Both the position numbers and the translations under genes were made by a program. Below are positions 29,625 to 37,868 of a DNA stretch of 64,000 nucleotides, one piece after another. Location: contig NZ_PYAK01000023.1 of NCBI RefSeq assembly GCF_003264365.1, positions 1 to 64,000 of the forward strand, read 5' to 3'. The stretch comes from Micromonospora noduli (GTDB lineage Bacteria; Actinomycetota; Actinomycetes; Mycobacteriales; Micromonosporaceae). Under the pieces are notes generated by a model. The model worked only from the letters and a program-made list of their open reading frames with translations. It ran no database searches and was not told the origin of the DNA. Each line of letters opens with the position of its first letter. The stretch's first letter is position 1.

Positions 29625-31862
29625 ATGGCGGACGCGACACCGACCGGACCGACGACGTCGGGCGGGATCGTGGAGCTGCGGGTGCACGGTGTCTCCGGCG
29701 CGGGCGCGGACCAGGTGTTGGACCGGCCGTACGTGCACCAGGTCGCCGGAGACCGCAGCGGAGGTTTCTACCGACCCCGACCCGGCTATCCCGACTCCAC
29801 CGGAACGGACGGGGTGACGCTGGAGGCGTACCGCTGGAGTGACCTGCCCTCCGGCACTGCCGTGCGGACGCTGTCGCTGGTCTTCCTGCTGCCGTTCATG
29901 CTCTGCAACGTGGCGCTCTGGATGCGTCCGGCGAACACCGTCTCGCAGCGCGGCTTCATGGCGTTGTGCCGGGTGCTCGCCCTCACGCTCACCGTGCTCT
30001 ACGTGCTCTCCATCGTCGGGGTGGCGCTGGACCTGGTCGCGTGGCGCTGCATGGACACCCCGTCCTGCCTGTCCGGCCGGAGCTGGCTGTCCTGGCTCGG
30101 CGGGCGCCCGACCGGGCTGCGCCTGGGTGTGCTGGCGCTCGTGCCGGTCGCCGCCATCGGGCTCGTCTGGTGGTTGGGCGCTCGCCCGGGCCATTCGTTC
30201 GACGCGTTCCGGACGCCTTCGACGCTGACGTCGAAACACCAGTTGAGCGCCGTCGGCCAGTGGGACGGCGAGCCGCTGGTGGGCCGGTTGCGCTCGGTCC
30301 ATGTCGCGGCGGCGTTCGCCACGCTGAGCGGCAGCCTGCTGGCCGCGCGAGCCAGCCAGCACCGCTCGTGGGTGATGGTGATCCTGTTGACGGCCACCGG
30401 GGCGGCGCTGCTGGCCTGCCTGGTCATGGTCACCGTGGTGCCGAGCATCGACCGCACCGACCGGTCGCCCCGGGTGGACGCCGTCTTCCGCGGGCTGCGC
30501 ACCATCACCTGCGGCCTGACGATGCTGGTGATCGTGCACGTCGTCATCAGCCCGGCGCCGTGGCCGCAAGGCGGTGCGCTGCCCGGTTACGGCGCAATCG
30601 TGGCCTGGCTGTTCGTCAGTCAGACGGTCCTGGTGGTAGCGCTCGCCGTGCTGGTGATCTGGCGGCGGGGCGGCGGGCAGAGCCGGTCACCGATACGCGC
30701 GTTGGGAGCGCCGGTCTTCATGACGATCTCGGCCGGGCTCGCCGTGGCGTTCTCAGCCGAGCTGGTCTACCGGGTGGCGGACCTGCTCGATCGCGAAGGG
30801 ACGACCGCGGACGGCCTGGAGACCAGCCCTCCCCTGGCGTACAAATGGGCGATCTTCGGGTTTTTCCTGGCCGTGGTGACCGCACTGCTGGTGGCCGGCC
30901 TGGTCACCAGGATGACCCGGCGCGGGCGGCGGCGGGCCGCGCGGGCGATCGTGGCCGCCGACTTCCCGGACGCGCCGCCGCGGGCGGCGGCCCGGCTGCG
31001 GCGGGTCGAGCAGGCGGTGGCCCGGGCCCGCTTCACCGAACGGTTGGAACCGCTCTCCGTGGTGTACGCCGGCCTGGCGGCGCTCGGCCTGGCCACCAGC
31101 GTGCTCGGCCTGCTCCAGCTCCCACCCGGCGACGTGGCGCAGCGCTACATCGGCGTGCCGGAGGGCATGGTCAACTTCCTGATCGGTTCGGGTAGCTACG
31201 TGATCGCCGCGATCCTGCTCGGCCTGGTGGTGGGCGGCATCTTCGCGTACCGGACGGCACAGTTCCGTCGGTACGTGGGGGTGCTCTGGGATCTGGGCAC
31301 CTTCTGGCCCCGGGCGGCGCACCCGTTCGCGCCGCCCTGCTACGCCGAGCGGGCCGTGCCGGAGTTGGCCAAGCGCATCACCTACCTGGTCGAACAGGGG
31401 CAGGGTGTGCTGCTGGCCGGACACAGCCACGGCTCGGTGCTGCTCGCCGCCACGGTCCTGCAACTGCCCACCCGGATCACCGAGCGGGTCGCCCTGCTGA
31501 CCTACGGGTCACCGCTGGGCCGGCTGTACTCCCGGCTCTTCCCGGCCTACGCCGACGAGCCGGCGCTGCGGGAGATCGGCGAACGGATCGGCTGGCGCTG
31601 GATCAACCTGTGGCGCGACACCGACCCGATCGGCGGCTGGATCTTCGCCTCCCACCGTCCCGGGGAGGCCGAGACGCTGACCGGTCCGCCGGCGACCGTG
31701 GACCGGCGGTTGACCGACCCGCAGGACGTGGTGCCGGCGCCCAGCGACAGCGTTCCACCACCGATCCTCGGACACTGGCCGTGTGAGTCGCAGGAGGCGT
31801 TCGGGGACGCCGTACGGGACCTGACCGCGCGACTGCTCGCCGAACGCCGGACGACCGGCTGA
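29625..31862 (+). CDS. Large membrane protein with alpha/beta-hydrolase-like C-terminal domain
   Basis: A 745-residue protein I cannot assign to a named function. The N-terminus is soluble with a conserved-looking VELRVHGVSGAGADQVL and VAGDRSGGFYRP. About nine hydrophobic segments lie between residues 80 and 560. The C-terminal part contains LLAGHSHGSVLLAATVL, a G-x-S-x-G-like nucleophile elbow (GHSHGS), followed by LLTYGSPLGRLYSRLFP and NLWRDTDPIGGW, typical of lipase/hydrolase folds. It may act on lipids or peptides at the inner face of the membrane. It starts 151 bp from the divergent regulator/oxidoreductase gene. Confidence 0.6.
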   Translation: MADATPTGPTTSGGIVELRVHGVSGAGADQVLDRPYVHQVAGDRSGGFYRPRPGYPDSTGTDGVTLEAYRWSDLPSGTAVRTLSLVFLLPFMLCNVALWMRPANTVSQRGFMALCRVLALTLTVLYVLSIVGVALDLVAWRCMDTPSCLSGRSWLSWLGGRPTGLRLGVLALVPVAAIGLVWWLGARPGHSFDAFRTPSTLTSKHQLSAVGQWDGEPLVGRLRSVHVAAAFATLSGSLLAARASQHRSWVMVILLTATGAALLACLVMVTVVPSIDRTDRSPRVDAVFRGLRTITCGLTMLVIVHVVISPAPWPQGGALPGYGAIVAWLFVSQTVLVVALAVLVIWRRGGGQSRSPIRALGAPVFMTISAGLAVAFSAELVYRVADLLDREGTTADGLETSPPLAYKWAIFGFFLAVVTALLVAGLVTRMTRRGRRRAARAIVAADFPDAPPRAAARLRRVEQAVARARFTERLEPLSVVYAGLAALGLATSVLGLLQLPPGDVAQRYIGVPEGMVNFLIGSGSYVIAAILLGLVVGGIFAYRTAQFRRYVGVLWDLGTFWPRAAHPFAPPCYAERAVPELAKRITYLVEQGQGVLLAGHSHGSVLLAATVLQLPTRITERVALLTYGSPLGRLYSRLFPAYADEPALREIGERIGWRWINLWRDTDPIGGWIFASHRPGEAETLTGPPATVDRRLTDPQDVVPAPSDSVPPPILGHWPCESQEAFGDAVRDLTARLLAERRTTG

Positions 31863-31875
31863 GGCAGCGGCCGGA

Positions 31876-31881
31876 TATCGT
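31876..31881 (+). promoter_or_regulatory. Leaderless -10 element for smpB
   Basis: TATCGT is followed by exactly six bases and the GTG at 31888. It lies in the 25-bp gap after the membrane hydrolase gene and would allow independent expression of smpB without a ribosome-binding site. Confidence 0.5.
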
Positions 31882-31887
31882 CGCGGG

Positions 31888-32379
31888 GTGAGCCCCTCCA
31901 AGCAGCCCGAACGCCGGTTGATCGCCTCGAACAAGAAGGCCCGGCACGAGTACACAGTGCTGCGCACGTACGAGGCGGGCATCGTGCTGGTCGGCACCGA
32001 GGTGAAGTCGCTGCGCGAGGGGCGGGCCTCGCTGGTGGACGCGTTCGCGCACGAGCGCGACGGTGAGATCGTGTTGTACGGCCTGCACATCGCCGAGTAC
32101 GCCTACGGCACGTGGACCAACCACGCCCCGCGCCGCAACCGCAAGCTGCTGCTGCACCGCGCCGAAATCGACCGGATCCTGGACAAGGTCCGCGAGGGTG
32201 GGGTGACCATGGTCCCGCTGTCGATGTACTTCGAGAACGGCTACGCCAAGGTCGAGTTGGCTCTCGCCAAGGGCAAGCGCTCCTACGACAAGCGGCAGAC
32301 GCTGGCCGAGCGCGACGCCAACCGGGAGATCGCCCGCGAGCTGGGCCGGCATCTCAAGGGCCACCCCCGCCGGCCCTGA
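31888..32379 (+). CDS. smpB: SsrA-binding protein SmpB
   Basis: A 163-residue SmpB. The RNA-binding beta-barrel (LIASNKKARHEYTVLRTYEAG, then GTEVKSLREGRASLVDAF) and the basic C-terminal tail (KGKRSYDKRQTLAERDANRE) are complete. It binds tmRNA and delivers it to stalled ribosomes for trans-translation. I saw no ssrA RNA gene immediately downstream. GTG start, apparently leaderless. Confidence 0.95.
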   Translation: MSPSKQPERRLIASNKKARHEYTVLRTYEAGIVLVGTEVKSLREGRASLVDAFAHERDGEIVLYGLHIAEYAYGTWTNHAPRRNRKLLLHRAEIDRILDKVREGGVTMVPLSMYFENGYAKVELALAKGKRSYDKRQTLAERDANREIARELGRHLKGHPRRP

Positions 32380-32470
32380 CCTCCTTCGGATCGCGGTTCT
32401 TTCACGCGGCACGCCCTGCGGGTCGTTGACGTCCCTGCGATGACGTGGTCTGCTCAGTCGACGCCGTTAT

Positions 32471-32485
32471 TGAAAACGGTAATCA
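32471..32485. promoter_or_regulatory. Zur/Fur-like box (TGAAAAC-G-GTAATCA)
   Basis: A 7-1-7 inverted repeat with five of seven matching pairs, resembling zinc-regulator (Zur) boxes of actinobacteria (TGAAAATNATTTTCA). It lies 23 bp upstream of the ATG at 32508, in an unusually AT-rich patch. The resemblance is moderate and no metal-related gene is adjacent. Confidence 0.35.
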
Positions 32486-32507
32486 TTAGCTGAAGCGGAG
32501 GAGAACC

Positions 32508-32900
32508 ATGTCACTCACCGTCCCGCCCGCCCTGCTCGACGCCGCCGAACGCGGCCCCATCGACGACGAGGCGTTCATCGCCTGCGTCCGCGACTCGCTG
32601 CCGTACGCCTGGGCCACCGTCAGCCGGGTGGTCGCGGAACTGGAGGCCGGCGACGCCGACCTGGCCGACAACGTCGTCCCGCCGCCCACCGACGCCGACC
32701 GGGGTCAACTGCTCCGCGCGCTGGCGAGCGACGCGATCCGCGCCGGCCTGGAGCGACACTTCGGCGTACGCCTGGCCTTCCAGAACTGCCACCGCGTCGC
32801 CGCGTTCCGCCCATCGGCCGTCGACAGCGAGCGCTACCGCCGCTTCGTGTCGACCCGTGGCCAACTGCTCAACCAGTCCCCCGAACTGCGCAACTGCTGA
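32508..32900 (+). CDS. SCO5389-family conserved protein
   Basis: A 130-residue protein recognisable as the actinobacterial SCO5389 family, with DEEAFIACVRDSLPYAWATVSR, QLLRALASDAIRAGLERHFGVRL and QLLNQSPELRNC. It has no known function, signal peptide or membrane segment. The ATG has a strong GGAGGAG ribosome-binding site. Two conserved Cys are visible (ACVRDS and the final NC). Confidence 0.8.
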   Translation: MSLTVPPALLDAAERGPIDDEAFIACVRDSLPYAWATVSRVVAELEAGDADLADNVVPPPTDADRGQLLRALASDAIRAGLERHFGVRLAFQNCHRVAAFRPSAVDSERYRRFVSTRGQLLNQSPELRNC

Positions 32901-32994
32901 CCGTCGCGGCGGGCGGGCTCACGCGAGCCCGCCCGCCGCACACCCCGCGCCCACACCACGCCCACCCCACGCCCACCCCGCGCCCACACCCCAC

Positions 32995-33069
<75 letters not shown>

Positions 33070-33070
33070 C

Positions 33071-33150
33071 CAAGATCTAGGCAACTTCCCGGATGTTGCT
33101 GCCTTCGGCGCGGGAGAGGCAGCAACATCCCTGATATTGCGCGGATCTTG
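33071..33150. repeat. Long imperfect palindrome with CAAGATC/GATCTTG ends
   Basis: About 33-bp arms run from CAAGATC at 33071 to GATCTTG ending at 33150, around a 14-base loop. The inner 13 bp (GGATGTTGCTGCC and its complement) pair perfectly, and the outer parts have scattered mismatches. The ends match those of the elements at 26194, 33254 and 50538. Confidence 0.8.
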
Positions 33151-33194
33151 AGGACGGACACCGGGCCCGACCGACCGGGTGCGGGTTTTGGGGC

Positions 33195-33250
33195 GCCCCG
33201 CGCCCCGCGCCCCGCGCCCCGCGCCCCGCGCCCCGCGCCCCGCGCCCCGC
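33195..33250. repeat. Eight tandem GCCCCGC heptamers
   Basis: Eight perfect 7-bp units, plus a four-base partial copy, run directly into the CAAGATC end of the next palindrome at 33254. Perfect identity again implies slippage. Confidence 0.9.
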
Positions 33251-33253
33251 GCC

Positions 33254-33331
33254 CAAGATCGTGCTCGAACCAGGATGCAGTGGCTTCATCGGTACGCGAC
33301 ACCACTACTTCCTGGTTCGAGCGCGATCTTG
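33254..33331. repeat. Second long palindrome with CAAGATC/GATCTTG ends
   Basis: Arms of about 30 bp (33254-33283 and 33302-33331) differ at only about four positions around an 18-base loop. This is a strong cruciform or hairpin. The inner sequence differs from the 33071 element while the seven-base ends are identical. Confidence 0.85.
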
Positions 33332-33457
33332 CGGGAGCGCCCAAGGAGGGCCGCAGGCGTCCGGACGCCGAGCAGAAGGGCGCGAATGCTGGCCTTGCGG
33401 CCCTCAGTGAACGCGGTTGCTGCCAATGTCGGGCTTTCCCCCTGGCAGGTGCGGGTT

Positions 33458-33463
33458 TAGGGT
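33458..33463 (+). promoter_or_regulatory. Leaderless -10 element of the molybdate operon
   Basis: TAGGGT is followed by exactly six bases and the GTG at 33470, without a ribosome-binding site. The four downstream genes overlap and are probably transcribed from here. Confidence 0.5.
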
Positions 33464-33469
33464 GAGCGG

Positions 33470-33892
33470 GTGACGACGTACCGGATCGGGGAGGCGGCCG
33501 ACCTGCTCGGCGTCAGCGCCGACACCATTCGCCGCTGGGTGGACGCCGGGCGCCTGCCGGCCGGGCGCGACGAGCACGGCCACCGGGTCGTCGACGGCGT
33601 CGACCTGGCGTCGTTCGCTCGCGCTCAGGCCACCGACCCGGATGCGGGCGCCGAGTTCTCCTCGGCCCGCAACCGGTTGCGCGGCATCGTCGTCGACGTC
33701 CGTAAGGACACGGTGATGGCCCAGGTCGACATCCAGGCAGGCCCGTTCCGGGTCGTTTCGCTGATGAGCCGGGAGGCCGTCGACGAGCTGGACCTGCGGG
33801 TCGGTTCGGTGGCCGTTGCGGTGATCAAGTCGACCACGGTCGTGGTGGAGCGGGCCGCACCCGCCCCGGCGCGCGGACGGTCGGCCAGATGA
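33470..33892 (+). CDS. HTH-Mop (TOBE) molybdate-responsive regulator
   Basis: A 140-residue fusion of a MerR/excisionase-type helix-turn-helix (YRIGEAADLLGVSADTIRRWVDAGRLPAGR) and a Mop/TOBE domain (SSARNRLRGIVVDVRKDTVMAQVDI, then VAVAVIKSTTVVVE) that binds molybdate or tungstate. As the first gene of the modABC operon it probably senses Mo oxyanion and controls uptake. The stop overlaps the modA ATG (ATGA). Confidence 0.85.
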   Translation: MTTYRIGEAADLLGVSADTIRRWVDAGRLPAGRDEHGHRVVDGVDLASFARAQATDPDAGAEFSSARNRLRGIVVDVRKDTVMAQVDIQAGPFRVVSLMSREAVDELDLRVGSVAVAVIKSTTVVVERAAPAPARGRSAR

Positions 33893-33996
33893 ACGCGGGG
33901 ACTGCCGGGCGGATGAACGCGCGGACGGCCGGGCGGATGAACGCGCGGACGGCGGGGCGGATAGACGCACGGACGGCCGGGCGGATAGACGCGCGG
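33889..33996 (+). repeat. 24-bp tandem repeat at the 5' end of modA
   Basis: Four full units start at 33889, 33913, 33937 and 33961, with a partial fifth at 33985. Each of the first three begins ATGAACGCG, so each supplies a start codon; the last two begin ATAGACGC. Units differ by one to four bases. Confidence 0.85.
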
Positions 33997-34791
33997 GGCA
34001 GGCGTACGGCGGTGGCCGTGCTGGTGGCAGCCGGCCTGGCGGTCACCGGCCTGGCGGTGACCGGCTGCAGCGCGGGCGACGGCCGGGCAACCGGCAGCGG
34101 TGGGGACGGGCGGGTGACCGGCCCGGTGACCGTGTTCGCGGCCGCCTCGCTGACCGAGTCGTTCACCCGGATCGGGAAGGACTTCGAGGCCGCCAACCCG
34201 GGCAGCCGCGTGACCCTCAACGTCGCCGGCAGTTCCGCCCTGGCCAACCAGATCACCCAGGGCGCGCCGGCGGACGTGTTCGCCTCGGCCGCCCCGGCGA
34301 ACATGGCCACGGTTGTCGAGGCCGGCGACGCCGACGGCACGCCGAGCGTCTTCGCCCGCAACCAGCTGGTGATCGCGGTGCCCGGGGGCAACCCGAAGGC
34401 GGTGGTCGGCCTGGCCGACCTGACCAACCCGGGTGTGAAGGTGGCGCTCTGCGCCAGTCAGGTTCCCTGCGGCGCTGCGGCCCGCACCGCCCTGGACGCG
34501 GCCGGCGTCGCGCTGACGCCGGTCACCCTGGAACGGGACGTCAAGGGTGCGCTCGCCAAGGTGAAGCTCGGCGAGGTCGACGCGGCACTGGTCTACCGAA
34601 CGGACACGCGGGTGGCGAGCGCCGACGTGACCGGTGTGGAGTTTCCCGAGTCGGCGCGGGCGGTCAACGACTACCCGATCGTCGCGTTGAAGAACGCGCC
34701 GAATCCGGACGGCGCACGGGCCTTCGTCGCGTACGTCCGCTCGGCGCCGGCGCAGGCGGTCCTCGCCGAGGCGGGGTTCCAGGCTCCGTGA
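33889..34791 (+). CDS. modA: Molybdate ABC transporter binding lipoprotein ModA
   Basis: A 300-residue binding protein. From about residue 60 it follows ModA (VTVFAAASLTESFTRIGKDFE, NVAGSSALANQITQGAPADVF, ASAAPANM); the Ser residues of AASL and AGSS coordinate the oxyanion. A lipobox (VTGC near residue 60) follows a hydrophobic segment. The first 35 or so residues are five copies of an 8-residue unit (M-N-A-R-T-A-G-R and variants) from a 24-bp tandem repeat, an odd extension before the signal peptide. The true start may be any of the three in-frame ATGs at 33889, 33913 and 33937, or a later GTG. Confidence 0.85.
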   Translation: MNAGTAGRMNARTAGRMNARTAGRIDARTAGRIDARGRRTAVAVLVAAGLAVTGLAVTGCSAGDGRATGSGGDGRVTGPVTVFAAASLTESFTRIGKDFEAANPGSRVTLNVAGSSALANQITQGAPADVFASAAPANMATVVEAGDADGTPSVFARNQLVIAVPGGNPKAVVGLADLTNPGVKVALCASQVPCGAAARTALDAAGVALTPVTLERDVKGALAKVKLGEVDAALVYRTDTRVASADVTGVEFPESARAVNDYPIVALKNAPNPDGARAFVAYVRSAPAQAVLAEAGFQAP

Positions 34792-35624
34792 GGCAGGTCC
34801 ACGACCACAACACACCCCACCGTCGGCCGCCCACGTCTCGACGGCGGGGGCGGGTGCCGGCGGCGCTGCTGATCCCCGCCGGGCTGGGGTTGCTGTTTCT
34901 CGTCCTGCCGTTGGCGGGGCTGCTGATCCGGGCACCGTGGACGACCCTGCCGGAGCGGCTCACCGAGCCGGGAGCGTTGACCGCACTGCGGCTGTCGGTG
35001 CAGACCGCCACCCTGGCCACCGCGCTCTGCCTGCTGCTCGGGGTGCCGCTCGCCTGGGTGCTGGCCCGGGTCGAGTTTCCCGGCCGTCGGCTGGTACGCG
35101 CGCTGGTCACCGTGCCGCTGGTGCTGCCGCCGGTGGTCGGTGGGGTGGCGCTGTTGCTGGTCTTCGGCCGGCGCGGCCTGCTCGGCGGCTGGCTCGACAG
35201 CACGTTCGGCGTCACCCTGCCCTTCACCACCACGGGTGTCGTGCTGGCCGAGGCGTTCGTCGCCATGCCGTTCCTGGTGATCGCCGTGGAGGGTGCGTTA
35301 CGCGCCGCCGACCACCGCTTCGAGGAGGCCGCGGCGACGTTGGGCGCCAGTCGGTGGACCACCTTCACCCACGTCACGCTGCCGCTGGTGGCGCCCGGTC
35401 TGGCCGCCGGGGCGGTGCTCTGCTGGGCGCGGGCGCTCGGCGAGTTCGGTGCCACCATCACCTTCGCCGGCAACTACCCCGGCCGGACGCAGACCATGCC
35501 GCTCGCGGTCTACCTGGCGTTGGAGACGGACCTGGAGTCGGCGATCGTGCTCAGCCTGGTGCTGCTCGTCGTGTCGGTAGGCATCCTGGTGGCGTTGCGG
35601 GACCGCTGGATGACCACCGCATGA
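34788..35624 (+). CDS. modB: Molybdate ABC transporter permease ModB
   Basis: A 278-residue permease with about six helices after a His/Arg-rich cytoplasmic tail. The loop that docks the ATPase is FEEAAATLGASRWTTFTHVTLPL, and ARALGEFGATITFAGN is a ModB/CysT hallmark. The GTG overlaps the modA stop (GTGA). Confidence 0.9.
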   Translation: MRQVHDHNTPHRRPPTSRRRGRVPAALLIPAGLGLLFLVLPLAGLLIRAPWTTLPERLTEPGALTALRLSVQTATLATALCLLLGVPLAWVLARVEFPGRRLVRALVTVPLVLPPVVGGVALLLVFGRRGLLGGWLDSTFGVTLPFTTTGVVLAEAFVAMPFLVIAVEGALRAADHRFEEAAATLGASRWTTFTHVTLPLVAPGLAAGAVLCWARALGEFGATITFAGNYPGRTQTMPLAVYLALETDLESAIVLSLVLLVVSVGILVALRDRWMTTA

Positions 35625-36688
35625 GCGACCGGCTTCTCGACGCGCGGCTCGTCGTCGACCGGGGCGTCTTTCGGCTCGACGTGCCGCTGCGGGTCGCGCC
35701 GGGCGAGGTGGTGGCGCTGCTCGGCCCGAACGGCGCCGGCAAGACCACCGCGCTGCGGGCGCTGGCCGGGCTGCATCCCCTCACCGACGGGCACGTCACC
35801 CTCGACGACGTCGACCTGGACCGCCCGGCGACCGGTGGCTGGGTGCCCACCGAACGCCGGTCGATCGGCGTGGTCTTCCAGGACTACCTGCTCTTTCCGC
35901 ACCTCAGCGCATTGGACAACGTGGCCTTCGGGCCGCGCCGGCACGGCGTCGAGCGGCGGGCCGCCCGCGCCACGGCCCTGGAGTGGCTGGGTCGGGTGGG
36001 GCTTGACGCGCAGGCGCAGCGCCGGCCGCGGCAGCTCTCCGGCGGTCAGGCGCAGCGGGTGGCGCTGGCCCGCGCGTTGGCCGTGGCGCCGTCGCTGCTG
36101 CTGTTGGACGAGCCACTCGCCGCACTGGACGCCCGCACCCGGCTGGACACCCGCGCGGAGCTGCACCGGCACCTGTCGGCGCACGCGGGCGCGACGGTGC
36201 TGGTCACCCACGATCCGCTGGACGCGCTGGCGTTGGCCGACCGGCTGGTCATCGTCGAGGGTGGCCGGGTGGTGCAGGAGGGCGACGGGCCGAGCGTCAC
36301 CGCCCGCCCGCGCACCGACTATGTCGCTCGGCTGGTCGGGCTGAACCTGTACCGGGGTCGCGCCGACGGGCACGGGGTGCGGGTTTCGCCGGAGCTGACC
36401 CTCACGGTCGCCGACCGGTTGGACGGCGAAGCGTTCGTGGCGTTCCGTCCGGCCGCGGTGGCTCTACACCCGGCCCGGCCGGAGGGCAGCCCACGGAACA
36501 CCTGGGCCGGCACCGTGGCCGGCGTCCAGCGCCACGGTGACAACGTGCGGGTGCAACTGGACGGACCGATCGGGGTGGCAGCCGACGTCACGCCGGCCGC
36601 CGCCGCCCAGCTGCGGCTGATTCCCGGCCAGCGGGTCTGGGTGGCGGTCAAGGCGACCGAGACCCACGCGTACCCGGCCACCGGCTGA
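35621..36688 (+). CDS. modC: Molybdate ABC transporter ATPase ModC
   Basis: A 355-residue ATPase with Walker A GPNGAGKTT, Q loop VFQDYLLFPHLSALDNVAFG, signature LSGGQAQRVALARAL, Walker B LLLLDEPLAALDARTR and H-loop VTHD. The C-terminal 110 residues form a Mop-like regulatory domain, as in ModC, that may bind molybdate and inhibit transport. The ATG overlaps the modB stop (ATGA). Confidence 0.9.
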   Translation: MSDRLLDARLVVDRGVFRLDVPLRVAPGEVVALLGPNGAGKTTALRALAGLHPLTDGHVTLDDVDLDRPATGGWVPTERRSIGVVFQDYLLFPHLSALDNVAFGPRRHGVERRAARATALEWLGRVGLDAQAQRRPRQLSGGQAQRVALARALAVAPSLLLLDEPLAALDARTRLDTRAELHRHLSAHAGATVLVTHDPLDALALADRLVIVEGGRVVQEGDGPSVTARPRTDYVARLVGLNLYRGRADGHGVRVSPELTLTVADRLDGEAFVAFRPAAVALHPARPEGSPRNTWAGTVAGVQRHGDNVRVQLDGPIGVAADVTPAAAAQLRLIPGQRVWVAVKATETHAYPATG

Positions 36689-36772
36689 CCCGACGCCGGC
36701 CACATCGTCACCGGGGGTGGACCGGGCCGGCGCGTCCCTCGCCGCCGCCCGCGGCAAGCAGACCGCCGCGAG

Positions 36773-37186
36773 TCAGCCGGCGAGCAGGTCGGCGTGTGCG
36801 GCGCGCAGCCGGGCCAGCGTCGGGTCGCTGCCCGGGACGACCCGGCTGTCCAGCTCGGCCCACGCCTCGGCCAGCGCCGCGCGGACCGCGCCAAGCTCGG
36901 CGGCGTGTCGTTGTGTGCTGCGTCGGTGCTGCTCTTCGAGGCGGCGGGCCCAGCCGGCGGTGACCGTCGCGAGCCGGTCGGCGTCGGCGCGGGCCTGGGC
37001 GCCGCTGCGGGCGGCTGCGGCGGGGACGATCGCGGCGACCGGGCGGGGATCGCCGTCGCGGGTGACGACGGTGACCGCGTCGGTCAGCTCGCCCAGCGCG
37101 ACGAGCTGACTGAACCGGGTGCGCGCCTCACGCAGCGGCACGGAACGCGGCGGGTCGGAACGAGGGGTGAGCGCGGGGACGGCCAT
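36773..37186 (-). CDS. Phd/YefM-like antitoxin-type protein without visible toxin
   Basis: A 137-residue protein. The N-terminal half (SVPLREARTRFSQLVALGE, then VTVVTRDGDPRPVAAIVP) follows the Phd/YefM fold used for DNA binding by type II antitoxins. The C-terminal half is a long Ala/Arg/Glu-rich helix, longer than in most antitoxins. No PIN, RelE, Doc or other toxin gene adjoins it: a GNAT gene lies 29 bp upstream and the downstream neighbour is convergent. Assignment by fold is moderate. Confidence 0.5.
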   Translation of the reverse strand: MAVPALTPRSDPPRSVPLREARTRFSQLVALGELTDAVTVVTRDGDPRPVAAIVPAAAARSGAQARADADRLATVTAGWARRLEEQHRRSTQRHAAELGAVRAALAEAWAELDSRVVPGSDPTLARLRAAHADLLAG

Positions 37187-37215
37187 GGATGCATGGTGCC
37201 GCTCGGGTATGACAA

Positions 37216-37788
37216 CTATTCGCTGTCGTCAGTGGACGGTGCGTGGCGGGCGGACCACTCGTCGGCCAGCACCGACCAGACCTCAAGGTCGATCCGACCG
37301 TGCGGACCCGGGCTGACCTGGCGCAGCGTGCCGTCGAGGCGCAGGCCGAGCCGGTCGGCGAGGGCCTTGCTGCGGGTGTTGTCGGCGTTGGTACGCCACT
37401 CCACCCGCTGGATGCCGCGCTCGCGCACCGCCCAGTCGACGATCCGGCGCACCGCCGGGGCGACCATGCCCCTGCCCTGCGCTGCCGGCTCCACCCAGCA
37501 ACCGACCTCGCAGACGCCCCGGGTCACGTCGAACGACACGAACATGACCCCACCCACTAGTGTGCCCCGCCACCACAGCCCCCAGATGCCACCGCTGTCG
37601 CTGGCCCAGAAGTCGGCGTACCGCTGCAACACCGCACGGGCCGACGGCAGATCGGTGGCGACGAAGGACGGCGACACCCAGGGCTGGATGTGCTCACGGG
37701 CCCGATCGAGGTGGGCGAGGAACTCCTCGGCCCGCCACGGGTTCAACGGGCGCAGCTCGACGTCCTCGGTCAGCGGCAGGGCGAACAC
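37216..37788 (-). CDS. GNAT family N-acetyltransferase (RimJ/RimL-like)
   Basis: A 190-residue acetyltransferase. FALPLTEDVELRPLNPWRAEEF opens the domain; the acetyl-CoA loop is EPAAQGRGMVAPAVRRIV, followed by VEWRTNADNTRSKALADRLG, as in RimJ/RimL ribosomal-protein acetyltransferases. I chose the GTG at 37788 because GGGGAGG precedes it and homologous sequence begins there; a GTG at 37836 would add 16 residues. The target is unknown. Confidence 0.75.
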   Translation of the reverse strand: MFALPLTEDVELRPLNPWRAEEFLAHLDRAREHIQPWVSPSFVATDLPSARAVLQRYADFWASDSGGIWGLWWRGTLVGGVMFVSFDVTRGVCEVGCWVEPAAQGRGMVAPAVRRIVDWAVRERGIQRVEWRTNADNTRSKALADRLGLRLDGTLRQVSPGPHGRIDLEVWSVLADEWSARHAPSTDDSE

Positions 37789-37868
37789 CGGGCCTCCCCG
37801 AAGGTCCGTTGGCAACGACGGGTAGCAGACTCGCACAGGGCCGCAGGTCGGTCACGGCCCGGGGCCGC

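Noticed and set aside
32380..32507. Search for tmRNA (ssrA) after smpB
   Set aside because: The gap is only 128 bp, with no recognisable tRNA-like ends or tag-coding stretch; the real ssrA must be elsewhere.
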